A stretch of DNA of 8,456 nucleotides from an uncultured Bdellovibrio sp. (GTDB lineage: Bacteria > Bdellovibrionota > Bdellovibrionia > Bdellovibrionales > Bdellovibrionaceae), in assembly GCA_946480995.1 (NCBI GenBank), contig CAMLMF010000089.1, positions 1-8,456 on the forward strand. Direction: 5' to 3'. Made by a program: the position numbers and the translations under genes. The notes beneath the pieces were generated by a model that saw nothing but the letters and a program-made list of their open reading frames with translations, ran no database searches and had not been told where the DNA came from. Shown here in pieces: positions 1 to 7,446 of the stretch (positions are counted from its first letter, which is position 1; the number at the start of each line of letters is the position of its first letter).

Positions 1-794
1 ACATCCGCGATTCACAAAAAATGCATGAGCTTTTTCAAAAACACCAATTTTCGGGTGTTTTGAATTTCGCAGCCGAATCCCACGTTGATCGTTCTATCGA
101 AAGCCCGAACATCTTTGTTGAAACAAATGTTTTGGGCACTTTGAATCTTTTAAAAGAAAGCCTTTCGCTGTTTGAAAAAAAGGGCTCTTTCAAATACCTG
201 CAGGTCAGTACTGATGAAGTGTATGGCACTTTGCAAATGGACGACCCGGCATTTACTGAAAACACGCCGATTGCTCCGAACAGCCCGTACAGTGCTTCCA
301 AAGCCAGCGCGGATCTTTTGTGTCGTTCGTTCTTTGAAACTTTCAAATTGCCTGTGGTGATCACTCGTTGCTCAAACAACTATGGCCCCCTGCAAGTCGA
401 AGAAAAATTTATTCCTTTGATGATCAAGCGTGCGCTAGCCAATGAATCTTTGCCGATTTACGGTTCTGGCATGAATATCCGCGATTGGATTTACGTCGAC
501 GACCACAATGAAGGCGTTTGGCGCGCATTCACAAGCGGCAAGGCCGGCGAAGTCTATAACTTCGGTGGCGATTCAGAAAGACAAAACCTGGACGTAGCGA
601 AGATGATTTTAAAGCACCTAGACAAACCAGAAAGCCTTTTAAATTTTGTCCAAGACCGCAAAGGCCATGACTTCCGCTATGCGATTAATTTTTCTAAAGC
701 AGCCAAAGAGTTAAACTGGAAGCCAACAGTGAAATTCGAAGAACAAGGTTTATTACGCACGATTGAGTACTATAAAAATCTATGGGCGAAATAA
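1..794 (+). CDS. rfbB: dTDP-glucose 4,6-dehydratase, 5' end outside window
   Basis: Converts dTDP-glucose to dTDP-4-keto-6-deoxyglucose in the cytoplasm, the second step toward dTDP-rhamnose and other deoxysugars of surface polysaccharides. The frame is open from base 3, where the residues I-R-D precede the first Met (21) and match the internal 'GDIRD' region of the family. The true start and the NAD-binding GxxGxxG loop therefore lie upstream, and I estimate 60-80 residues are missing. Visible motifs are the AAESHVDRSI segment, the catalytic T-D-E triplet (bases 210-218), the YxxxK pair as YSASK (288-302), NNYGP (378-392) and a RDWIYVDDH segment near 480-512. These are strongly RmlB-like rather than GalE-like. 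The 3' end overlaps the next glycosyltransferase gene by 13 bp, suggesting one operon. The other rml genes are not in the window, so the final deoxysugar cannot be named. Identification is secure; the symbol assumes the rhamnose-type enzyme rather than a paralogue such as rffG. Confidence 0.93.
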   Translation, partial: IRDSQKMHELFQKHQFSGVLNFAAESHVDRSIESPNIFVETNVLGTLNLLKESLSLFEKKGSFKYLQVSTDEVYGTLQMDDPAFTENTPIAPNSPYSASKASADLLCRSFFETFKLPVVITRCSNNYGPLQVEEKFIPLMIKRALANESLPIYGSGMNIRDWIYVDDHNEGVWRAFTSGKAGEVYNFGGDSERQNLDVAKMILKHLDKPESLLNFVQDRKGHDFRYAINFSKAAKELNWKPTVKFEEQGLLRTIEYYKNLWAK

Positions 795-1936
795 AAGTTC
801 TTCACTGCATTCACTCCCTGTCGTGGGGAGGCCTTGAAATTTATACGGTGGAGCTGATTCAAAAGCTTGCCGCCGCGGGTGTTCGCCAGAAAGTGCTATG
901 CGCTGCCCAGGGCCGAGTTGCAGAAGAACTTAAAAAGTCCGGCGTGGAGCTTGTCACTTTTCCTGAAAAGAAGCTGTCAAAACTAAAAACGGCTTCTTTG
1001 ATTCGTAAGATCATCCGAACGGACAAGATCACCCATTTACATTCACACACACGTTTGGATATGTGGGCTTGTGCTTTGGCCCTGTTCGCTCGCAAAACCG
1101 GGCCTCGACATATTTACAACCTGTACATGAACGCAACACCGAAGCAGGATTTTGTGCATCGCTGGTTGTTTTCAAAGGTCGATGCGCTGTGCAGTTCTTC
1201 TGAAAACATCTTAGCCGATGTTAAAAAGAATTTCCCCATTGATCCTAAAAAATTGCACTTGGTCCGCTACGGGCGCAATACCGAATCCTTCATCCCCTAC
1301 CCCAAAGAACGCCAAGACTTGCGCGCGCTTTATCGCGCCAGCGACAACACCATGGTCATTGGCACTTTATGCCGTATTGATCCAGGCAAAGGTGTGCGCG
1401 AACTAGCGCAGTCTTTAGAACACCTGAATGACAATGAGTTGGGCAAAGTTCAATTGTGGATCATCGGTGATCCCACGATCATCGGCAAAACAGCTGAGGG
1501 TGCGCCCACTCCTTCGCCTGAGTCCGCAGAGCTTTTGGCGTGGCTTAAAAAATTAAACCAGAATCCTCGCTATAAAGACTCTTTGGTTTTGATTCCGTTT
1601 CAGAAAAATTATGTTCCTTACATCGACGCCCTTGATCTTTTTGCCTTGGCTTCTTACAACGAAACTTATTCTTTAAGTGTCCTTGATGCCATGATGATGG
1701 CAAAACCCGTGATCGGCACCAATACCGGGGGCACCCCGGAACAAGTGGGTGCAAACGAACGCGGGCGCTTGGTCGAAGCCCACTCTGCGGAATCAATAGC
1801 TGAAGCCGTGCGTTTTTACTTACAAAACCCCGAAGTAGCCAGCACGCAGGGAATTCAAGCCCAACGGTGGGCCCTTGAAAAGCATCAGTGGCCGCAAACT
1901 TTGCAGCATTTTTTAAACCTTTATCGCAGTCTTTAA
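782..1936 (+). CDS. Glycosyltransferase family 4 (GT-B fold)
   Basis: Predicted retaining glycosyltransferase of 384 residues that moves a sugar from a nucleotide-sugar donor onto a growing surface glycan at the cytoplasmic face of the membrane. The N-terminal half has the GT4 opening with a GGLE loop at residues 16-19 and an LHSHT segment at 85-90. The C-terminal donor-binding domain starts near 192 with IGTLCRIDPGKG and carries NTGGTPEQV near 314-322. The family E-x7-E motif appears as E294-x7-D302, a conservative change at the second acidic position. An extra Pro/Gly/Thr-rich loop lies at about 231-248. The ATG at 782 lies inside the end of rfbB, whose stop is at 792-794, and no strong Shine-Dalgarno precedes it, so translation probably depends on coupling to rfbB. 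There is no signal peptide or membrane segment. Donor and acceptor cannot be read from sequence. GT4 assignment is firm; the role in a polysaccharide locus is inferred from neighbours. Confidence 0.88.
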   Translation: MGEIKVLHCIHSLSWGGLEIYTVELIQKLAAAGVRQKVLCAAQGRVAEELKKSGVELVTFPEKKLSKLKTASLIRKIIRTDKITHLHSHTRLDMWACALALFARKTGPRHIYNLYMNATPKQDFVHRWLFSKVDALCSSSENILADVKKNFPIDPKKLHLVRYGRNTESFIPYPKERQDLRALYRASDNTMVIGTLCRIDPGKGVRELAQSLEHLNDNELGKVQLWIIGDPTIIGKTAEGAPTPSPESAELLAWLKKLNQNPRYKDSLVLIPFQKNYVPYIDALDLFALASYNETYSLSVLDAMMMAKPVIGTNTGGTPEQVGANERGRLVEAHSAESIAEAVRFYLQNPEVASTQGIQAQRWALEKHQWPQTLQHFLNLYRSL

Positions 1937-1977
1937 TTTGAAAACTTTAATTCCGGAACGTTCCTAGAAAGAAATCC

Positions 1978-2118
1978 ATGTTTTTCCTTCGCAAGCTTAA
2001 GATGATTTATTTGGTATTTAAAAATGCCATGGACCCGCAACCTAAATACGTTTTTGAAATGTCCAACACTGCTGCAAAAATGTCATCGCCTGCGGATGTG
2101 ACGACTTTGATGAACTAG
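1978..2118 (+). pseudogene. N-terminal leader segment of a Coq4 gene ending in an in-frame TAG
   Basis: An ATG at 1978 opens 46 codons that end at TAG (2116-2118) in the same frame as the downstream Coq4 body. The leader encodes a basic, hydrophobic start (FFLRKLKMIYLVF) and then a segment containing KYVFEMSN. This looks like the N-terminal region that Coq4 proteins carry before their conserved core. Removing the single TAG gives a continuous 223-codon protein, close to a normal full-length Coq4. I therefore read this as the real 5' part of the gene, interrupted by one nonsense codon. A C-to-T change from CAG (Gln) is one simple origin; a base error in the sequence is another. Upstream of the ATG there is only a weak purine stretch (AGAAAG) as ribosome binding site. 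The gene lies 41 bp after the glycosyltransferase. Confidence 0.6.
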
Positions 2119-2649
2119 GTGTATGGACGACATCCCAATTTAGAAGTCTTGCTTAAAGCCGGCAAAGACAGCTTTGAAACGGATTTATTAAAGCTAAAAT
2201 CCTTACCTGAAGGCACCTTGGGACGTATTTATGCCGAGCACATGTTAGAAAATAATTTAGATCCAAAATTTTACGTAGGATCTAAGTTTTCAGACCACGA
2301 CGTAGCTGGCCGCAAGTGGGAATACTTTCGCGTTTATTCACTACAAAGCCATGATGTGTGGCATGTTCTTGCCGGTTACAAAACTGACTATCTGGGTGAA
2401 ATCGGTGTTTTTTCATTCCTATTCGGTCAAGTCTCTGTGTCGTTATATTTGTTAATCACGGCCAGCATTGCCATGCATCCAATTTTTGGCCGAAAACGCT
2501 TAGACAGCCTGCAAGCGTTTCAAAATATTTCTGATGGCTTTCGCATGGGTCGCGCCGCAAAAAGCTGTCTGGGTGTGAATTGGGATGAACACTGGCATCG
2601 AGATATCGCCGATGTTCGTCGTGATTTAAATATTATTCTGCCGGCTTAA
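2119..2649 (+). CDS. Coq4-like ubiquinone biosynthesis protein (body, GTG start possible)
   Basis: Coq4 proteins act in coenzyme Q synthesis; eukaryotic COQ4 is linked to oxidative removal of the C1 carboxyl from the ring and to organising the Coq complex. The 176 codons from the GTG contain the family signature HDxxH-x11-E exactly: H78, D79, H82 and E94, the predicted metal-binding site. Also Coq4-like are LPEGTLGRIYAEHML (29-43) and a closing W-x-E-x-W segment followed by DVRRDLNI (155-172). All recognisable catalytic motifs lie downstream of the TAG, so a shortened protein could keep the metal site but would lose the N-terminal part. The GTG directly abuts the stop (TAGGTG) and has no good Shine-Dalgarno, so reinitiation would be needed. 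Its last 24 bp overlap the 3' end of galE on the other strand. Family call is firm; whether the gene is functional is uncertain. Confidence 0.78.
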   Translation: MYGRHPNLEVLLKAGKDSFETDLLKLKSLPEGTLGRIYAEHMLENNLDPKFYVGSKFSDHDVAGRKWEYFRVYSLQSHDVWHVLAGYKTDYLGEIGVFSFLFGQVSVSLYLLITASIAMHPIFGRKRLDSLQAFQNISDGFRMGRAAKSCLGVNWDEHWHRDIADVRRDLNIILPA

Positions 2650-3639
2650 GTGCTGTTCCCACATTAAGGCCGAACGACAGATCTTTTCTAGGTCATCATG
2701 TTCGGCCTGCCAACCAAGAGTTTCTTTTAGTTTTGTCGAGTCTGAAACAAGCCACGGGGAATCCCCAGGTCGTCGTTCGGCCCTGACGACAGAAAACCTA
2801 TTCTGCGAAACTTTCTGCATGGCCTTAAGGACTTCGGCCACCGAATATCCACGCCCATAACCGCAGTTAAATTCCTGCGAAGTCCCCTCACTTAACAAAC
2901 GCTGCAAAGCCAGAACGTGAATCTGGGCAATGTCTTCGATATGAATGTAATCACGTACACAGGTGCCATCTTCTGTCGGATAGTCATCGCCGTAAATACC
3001 GACTTCAGAAATCTTTCCTAAAGCCGCTTGGGCTGCCACGTGAATCAGGTGGTAAGCATTGCGTGTGCGCTGCCCGTTTGTGCCATCTAGGGAGGCTCCT
3101 GCGACATTAAAGTAACGTAAAATGGTGTACTTCAGATCAGAGATGCGCGCAAAGTCCTTAAGGATTTCCTCACAAATAAGCTTTGATCGACCGTAAGGAT
3201 TGATCGGCAATTTCGCGGCTGACTCATTAATAAGTTTTTCAGAACTGGCATCACCAAAGACGTTGGAGGTTGAAGAAAACACAATGTTTTGCACACGCGT
3301 TTCTTGTGCGGCTTGCAACGTAGACAATAGACCCAGAACATTATTGTCGTAATATTCCAGCGGCGCTTGCATGGATTCTTTCACATTTAATTTCGCCGCA
3401 AAGTGGATCAACGAAGAAACCTTATGATCAACCATTACTTGCGTTAGTAATTTTCGGTCGCGAATATCCCCTTGAACAAACAAAGCTCGCGGATCTATGG
3501 CTTCTGCAAAGCCCGTGGATAAATTATCAAACACGACGACTCTGTGATTTCTTTGCAAAAGGCGCGTCACGGTGTGCGAGCCGATATAGCCAGCTCCCCC
3601 GGTCACTAAGACTGTGGTCTTTTCATTTGCCTTGTGCAT
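2626..3639 (-). CDS. galE: UDP-glucose 4-epimerase
   Basis: Interconverts UDP-glucose and UDP-galactose in the cytoplasm using bound NAD, supplying galactosyl donors for surface glycans. At 337 residues it is the usual GalE length. The NAD loop GGAGYIG is at 14-20, followed by FDNLSTG (37-43), the catalytic Ser/Thr region FSSTSNVFG (121-129), the YxxxK pair Y149/K153, and the GalE-typical GDDYPTEDGTCVRDYIH stretch (217-233). After RPGDSP (290-295) the position matching the Tyr299 gate of E. coli GalE is Leu297 by my alignment. A non-Tyr residue there can allow UDP-GlcNAc/GalNAc as substrate, so the enzyme may not be limited to Glc/Gal. It starts 2 bp after the GT17 gene stop and is the last gene of the - strand unit. 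A weak AGG lies close upstream of the ATG, so coupling is likely. Its end overlaps coq4 tail to tail. Confidence 0.93.
   Translation of the reverse strand: MHKANEKTTVLVTGGAGYIGSHTVTRLLQRNHRVVVFDNLSTGFAEAIDPRALFVQGDIRDRKLLTQVMVDHKVSSLIHFAAKLNVKESMQAPLEYYDNNVLGLLSTLQAAQETRVQNIVFSSTSNVFGDASSEKLINESAAKLPINPYGRSKLICEEILKDFARISDLKYTILRYFNVAGASLDGTNGQRTRNAYHLIHVAAQAALGKISEVGIYGDDYPTEDGTCVRDYIHIEDIAQIHVLALQRLLSEGTSQEFNCGYGRGYSVAEVLKAMQKVSQNRFSVVRAERRPGDSPWLVSDSTKLKETLGWQAEHDDLEKICRSALMWEQHLSRQNNI
2667..2708. repeat. 9-bp perfect inverted repeat at the coq4/galE junction
   Basis: AGGCCGAAC (2667-2675) and GTTCGGCCT (2700-2708) are perfect 9-bp arms around a 24-nt loop. The repeat lies 18 bp past the coq4 stop and inside the galE 3' coding region (about codons 311-324). 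It could form a hairpin at the end of the coq4 message, but no U-tract follows. About one such match is expected by chance in a window of this size when loops up to 30 nt are allowed. Confidence 0.25.
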
Positions 3640-3641
3640 AC

Positions 3642-4469
3642 CTATTTTAAGATTAAAGAGGCGTATTTTTCTTTATTGTTTTGCAAATACTTAGGAAAGT
3701 CCTGATCAATTTCGACAAAGCGCGAATCGATATCTTGCCCATATAAACTGCCACCCTTGCGGATGATCGCTTCTACTTTCGCAGGATCCTTGTATTCACC
3801 CTTGTTGTGTTCTTTGTGAGCATAGGCTTCGATTTTTTCAATCACCTTCGCTGCCCCACCAAGGTAGCTAAAATGCCAGCCCCCGTTTGGAATGATCGTA
3901 ATCTTATCTGTGCTCTGACGGTTTTCACGATGCAAACGTGTGCTTTTAATATCTTTGATGTCTTTATAATTTAACATCACTGTGCCATACCAAGGCATGT
4001 ATCCATCCACAAGAGGGATCGGTTCTGGATAACGATTCACGAAGCAATTTAAATAATAATAAAAAAGCTTTTGCTGAAAAACTTTGATCCCTGGCTTCTT
4101 TGCGTATTCTAAAACCAATTCTGGGCGAGGAATTTCATCCACGTCAGATATAATGATCACATCATCGGGTTTGGCGTTTTTTAACCCACGCAGGATCTGT
4201 TCTTTTTGATGATCGTCATAATCCCAAGTTTTTGGCACGCGCCATTTCGCAAAAAAACCAGGATATTCATCAACGATGATATGCTCAATCTTGTGCAAGA
4301 AGGGTTTAAATCTTTCTTTATTTTGTTCAAAAAACAACGGCTTTTCTTTTTTCTGAAAAGTACGAGTCGCTTCCACCAAGACAAATTTATCAACAACATC
4401 GTTTAAAGTGTTTAAACGGATTTCTAAAAGATCCATCTCGTTAAAAAAAGCAAAACAATCGTAAATCAT
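3642..4469 (-). CDS. Glycosyltransferase family 17 protein
   Basis: Predicted glycosyltransferase of 275 residues in the family of eukaryotic beta-1,4-mannosyl-glycoprotein N-acetylglucosaminyltransferase (MGAT3). Bacterial members sit in polysaccharide loci and their exact sugars are mostly unknown. Evidence is the family-type opening MIYDCFAFFNE (1-11), VLVEATRTFQKKEKP (30-44), the acidic metal/donor motif SDVDEIPRP (108-116), the aromatic-rich FYYYLNCF stretch (136-143), and GWHFSYLGG (197-205). I chose the ATG at 4467-4469 over an in-frame ATG at 4515-4517. The later start matches the family N-terminus, has a GAGGA 4 nt upstream, and forms an ATGA overlap with the preceding gene; the longer form adds 16 residues that do not look family-like. 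It has no signal peptide or membrane helix, so it probably acts at the cytoplasmic face. It lies between a GT4 gene and galE. The family call is fairly sure; the sugar is unknown. Confidence 0.85.
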   Translation of the reverse strand: MIYDCFAFFNEMDLLEIRLNTLNDVVDKFVLVEATRTFQKKEKPLFFEQNKERFKPFLHKIEHIIVDEYPGFFAKWRVPKTWDYDDHQKEQILRGLKNAKPDDVIIISDVDEIPRPELVLEYAKKPGIKVFQQKLFYYYLNCFVNRYPEPIPLVDGYMPWYGTVMLNYKDIKDIKSTRLHRENRQSTDKITIIPNGGWHFSYLGGAAKVIEKIEAYAHKEHNKGEYKDPAKVEAIIRKGGSLYGQDIDSRFVEIDQDFPKYLQNNKEKYASLILK

Positions 4470-5533
4470 ACGTTCCTCATTACTTGCTGATATACTTCGT
4501 AAGTTTTTCTGGCGCACTCTTCCCAGGTAAATTTCTGCGCTTGTTTATAACCTTGCGCGATTAACTTTTCACGCAGGCCTTTTTCTAAAATATTCTTCAT
4601 ACCTTCAGCTATTTCTTCAGGTTTTTCACAATCAACCAAAAGTGTGGCGTCGCCACTGACCTCTGCCAAAGCGCCGTGATTGCTTGTCACCACAGGACAA
4701 CCCATTTGCATCGCCTCAAGCACTGGCAAACCAAAGCCTTCATAAAAAGATGGAAATACGAACGCCAACGCGCGCGAATAAAGCTCAGGCAGCATTTCGT
4801 TGGGCACATAGTCTAGGCGCAGAATTGATTCCTTAAAAAGGGACTTTTGCAAAGCCGCCTTGATCTGTTCTGCGCCGAATCCCCAACCACCAGCCAAAAC
4901 CAAATGTCCCTGCCCGCCAGCTTTTTTGTAAATTTCAAAGGCGCGAATCACACCCAAAACATTTTTACGTTTTTCAACAGTGCCAAGAAATAAAAAATAA
5001 TCTTCTGGCAGATCAAACTTTTTTGATCCCGAATTTGTTAGGGTGACGCGGTCACAGCCAAAATGCGTGACATAGACCTTATTTTGCAAATTCGGAAAAT
5101 ACTTAAGTATTTCGTTTTTGGTAAATTCGGTGTTGGCAATAACGCCAGACAAATGGGGCGACAGCAGGACATCCGATAGATTTTTAATGCCTCTTTCGTA
5201 AAAATCTTCCGTGTTATACTTCTGTTCAAAGACCACCATGTCATGGACAGTCACAACCAACGGCACATTCCCACGGGTATTAAACTTAAAATCAGGACCG
5301 TGATAAAGGGTCTGTTCCGTTGCAAAGATCGTCCACGGAAAAAGCACACGGCATTTTCTTTGAATGAACGTCTGGATTTTTTTTAGTTTTTTAAAGCGCG
5401 AAACTTTAACAACGGGAACTAAATCAACTTCGGAATTCACCACGGGCAGATGCTGCAGGAGTTGCTGTATATAAACGCCAACTCCCGTAACTTTTTGCGG
5501 ATTTAAAGTGCTAACATCAAATAGTATTCTCAT
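4466..5533 (-). CDS. Glycosyltransferase family 4 (mannosyltransferase-like)
   Basis: Predicted GT-B retaining glycosyltransferase of 355 residues. The N-terminal acceptor domain has the short basic start MRILFDVSTL and a TGVGVY loop (16-21), with TVHDMVVF (95-102) and VIANTEFTK (131-139), typical of WbaZ/mannosyl-type GT4 enzymes. The donor domain begins near 181 with LGTVEKRKN (183-191). It carries the full E-x7-E motif as E265-x7-E273 within FPSFYEGFGLPVLEAM, then SNHGALAEVSGDA (284-296). All key residues are present, so it should be active. Its ATG (5531-5533) overlaps the feoB stop in an ATGA arrangement, and its own TGA overlaps the next ATG the same way, so both neighbours are translationally coupled to it. 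Only a weak AGG lies upstream. Mannose is a guess from family resemblance; GDP-mannose genes are not in the window. Confidence 0.9.
   Translation of the reverse strand: MRILFDVSTLNPQKVTGVGVYIQQLLQHLPVVNSEVDLVPVVKVSRFKKLKKIQTFIQRKCRVLFPWTIFATEQTLYHGPDFKFNTRGNVPLVVTVHDMVVFEQKYNTEDFYERGIKNLSDVLLSPHLSGVIANTEFTKNEILKYFPNLQNKVYVTHFGCDRVTLTNSGSKKFDLPEDYFLFLGTVEKRKNVLGVIRAFEIYKKAGGQGHLVLAGGWGFGAEQIKAALQKSLFKESILRLDYVPNEMLPELYSRALAFVFPSFYEGFGLPVLEAMQMGCPVVTSNHGALAEVSGDATLLVDCEKPEEIAEGMKNILEKGLREKLIAQGYKQAQKFTWEECARKTYEVYQQVMRNV
4474..4478 (-). promoter_or_regulatory. Shine-Dalgarno deciding the GT17 start
   Basis: The - strand reads GAGGA, 4 nt from the ATG at 4467-4469. It lies within the last codons of the upstream glycosyltransferase and supports the shorter GT17 start rather than the in-frame ATG 48 bp upstream. 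Confidence 0.6.
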
Positions 5534-7446
5534 GGAATGCCTATGAATCTTAAGCCCTGGACAAGCAGGACGACAAGAACATAGGCAAAGAGGTTAAAGG
5601 CAACAAGTTGCGTTAACGCGAAACTCCATGAACCACTCTCACGAATTTGTACGCCGACTGTGGACATACACTGCAGGGCAATTAAGAAAAACACCATCAA
5701 TCCAATTACCGAGCTGACAGTAAAGATTTTCTCCCCTTGCGCATTGGTTGCAGTACTCATTTGCGTCAACAACGCCTGCTGCTGGGTATCCTCGTCAGTA
5801 TCGGTGATGTTAAACGTCAAGGCCATTGACGACACAAAAACCTCGCGGGCCGCAAAGGCTGAAATCAGCCCCACACCCACACGCCAGTCGACACCCATCG
5901 GGTGCACCACGGGCTCAATCACTTTGCCCAGTTGTCCGATATAGCTTTGTTCTAACTTATCGTGAGCATCGGTTAATTCATAGCGTGGGAACGTAGTCCC
6001 CGCCCAAATTATCACGGCAAAAGTAAAAATAATCGGCCCCGCCCGTTTTACATAAGACCATGTGCGCGTCCACGACTGGCGCAACAACACACGAAGCTTC
6101 GGACGACGATAAATAGGCAGTTCCATCATGAAAAACGAAGGCTCACGGGCTGGGATAAACTTACTGACCACACCCGCGGCAAAAACACCGACAATGATTG
6201 AGCCTAAATACAAGGCAGCCAAGGAAAGACCGGCCTTAAGAGGATCCCCGTGGAACAAAAATGAAATCATCAAAGCATAGACCGGCAAGCGAGCCGAACA
6301 GCTCATCAGCGGAATCACGAAGGCCGTGATCATGCGGTCTTTCTTTGACGGAATATTTCGAGTCGCAATAATCGCTGGCACCGCACAGGCAAAGCCCGAC
6401 AGCAAAGGTACGAAGGAACGACCGCTCATACCCAGAGCTGAAAAAGGGCGATCGATTAAAGTCGCCGCTCGCGCTAAATAGCCCGAGCTTTCTAAAATTC
6501 CGATGCCGATAAATAAAATAAAAATTTGCGGAACAAAAACCAAGAAGGCGGCAAAACTTGAAACCACACCGTTGGCTAAAAAGTCTGCCCATAAAGTGTC
6601 CGGGCCTAAAGCCGCGACCGTTTCATTTAAAGTTGTAAACCATCCGTCAATAAAATCCATAAACGGAGCGGCCAACCAGTACACGCACGAAAACAACCCA
6701 CCCATGATTAAAATGAAAAACAAGAAGCCAAAGATTGGATGCAAAAGAACGCGATCTAATTTTTCTGTGGTGGCAACGATTTTATTTAAACGCTGTTGCA
6801 CGTTTTTTGTTTTGTGATTTAAAGCTTCGCTGGCGATAAATTCGCACTCTTTTAATTTTTTTTCTTGCAGCTCAAAACCCCAAGGAACTGGGCGCGCAGG
6901 AGGCGCTTTTAATTCAAGCTTTAAGGTTTCGGCGACGATCTCTTGTAAACCCCCTGCCAACAAACCATCAAAGGCCAACACAGGACAGCCCAGAGTTTTA
7001 CGCAAGTAATCCATATCGACATCAAGACCTTCACGACGAAGCAAGTCCGCCATAGTCACGACCACGATCATCGGAAAACCAGTTTCTTTAAGTTGCATCA
7101 CCATCTGCAGATGACGCGACATCTGGGTGCCGTCGATCACCACAATGACGCCAGACACTTGCTCGACTTTGGGATTTTCATAAAGAGCCCGCAACGTCAC
7201 CCACTCATCCGCACTTTTCGGATGCAGACTGTAGGTTCCCGGTGTATCCATCAGTTGCAACGAGTGATCACCTAAATGGCCCGCAAGATGGCCCAAAGAA
7301 AATTCCACGGTAGCACCTGGATAGTTCACCGTTTTAAAGCGCGAACCTGTTAACCAGTTGTATAAAGTTGTTTTGCCTGAGTTCGGAGAACCCACCAACG
7401 CGATGGTTTTGTTTTGAACCTTTAGTTCAGTTTCACTAGAGCGCAT
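5530..7446 (-). CDS. feoB: Ferrous iron transport protein B, GTPase-permease
   Basis: Inner-membrane Fe(II) uptake protein with a cytosolic N-terminal GTPase and a C-terminal multi-helix pore. The 638 residues are shorter than the 773 of E. coli but within the family range. GTPase motifs: G1 GSPNSGKT (19-26), G2 around PGATVE (43-48), G3 DTPG (67-70). G4 reads T131-M-A-D134 rather than the usual NxxD, and the G5 region (157-166) lacks a clear SA(K) signature. The linker has DRVLLHP (231-237), then the membrane part with ESSGYLARA (319-327), gate 1 GFACAVP with Cys354 (351-357), gate 2 SCSARLPVY with Cys383 (382-390), and FAAREVFVSS further on. The pore motifs are intact, so transport is likely. 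The start is supported by GAGGAAG just upstream, inside feoA. It overlaps feoA by 25 bp and the following glycosyltransferase by 4 bp. No feoC is seen. Confidence 0.95.
   Translation of the reverse strand: MRSSETELKVQNKTIALVGSPNSGKTTLYNWLTGSRFKTVNYPGATVEFSLGHLAGHLGDHSLQLMDTPGTYSLHPKSADEWVTLRALYENPKVEQVSGVIVVIDGTQMSRHLQMVMQLKETGFPMIVVVTMADLLRREGLDVDMDYLRKTLGCPVLAFDGLLAGGLQEIVAETLKLELKAPPARPVPWGFELQEKKLKECEFIASEALNHKTKNVQQRLNKIVATTEKLDRVLLHPIFGFLFFILIMGGLFSCVYWLAAPFMDFIDGWFTTLNETVAALGPDTLWADFLANGVVSSFAAFLVFVPQIFILFIGIGILESSGYLARAATLIDRPFSALGMSGRSFVPLLSGFACAVPAIIATRNIPSKKDRMITAFVIPLMSCSARLPVYALMISFLFHGDPLKAGLSLAALYLGSIIVGVFAAGVVSKFIPAREPSFFMMELPIYRRPKLRVLLRQSWTRTWSYVKRAGPIIFTFAVIIWAGTTFPRYELTDAHDKLEQSYIGQLGKVIEPVVHPMGVDWRVGVGLISAFAAREVFVSSMALTFNITDTDEDTQQQALLTQMSTATNAQGEKIFTVSSVIGLMVFFLIALQCMSTVGVQIRESGSWSFALTQLVAFNLFAYVLVVLLVQGLRFIGIP

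Noticed and set aside
35..379. A 114-codon open frame on the - strand opposite rfbB
   Set aside because: It lies fully opposite the catalytic region of rfbB and shows no independent motif or ribosome site.
2116..2118. TAG read as pyrrolysine or another recoded amino acid
   Set aside because: Nothing in the window suggests amber recoding, and pyrrolysine is not expected in a Coq4 protein. A mutation or sequence error is simpler.
4470..4517. Upstream in-frame start for the GT17 gene
   Set aside because: It adds 16 residues unlike the family N-terminus. The later ATG has GAGGA and an ATGA overlap.
6236..6592. A 118-codon open frame on the - strand inside feoB
   Set aside because: It is a shadow in another frame of the FeoB membrane domain, whose gate and ESSGYLARA motifs are read in the main frame. 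Its product resembles no family.
6503..6817. A 104-codon open frame on the + strand opposite feoB
   Set aside because: It is a Lys-rich antisense shadow of the FeoB hydrophobic segments, a usual artefact of membrane-protein genes.
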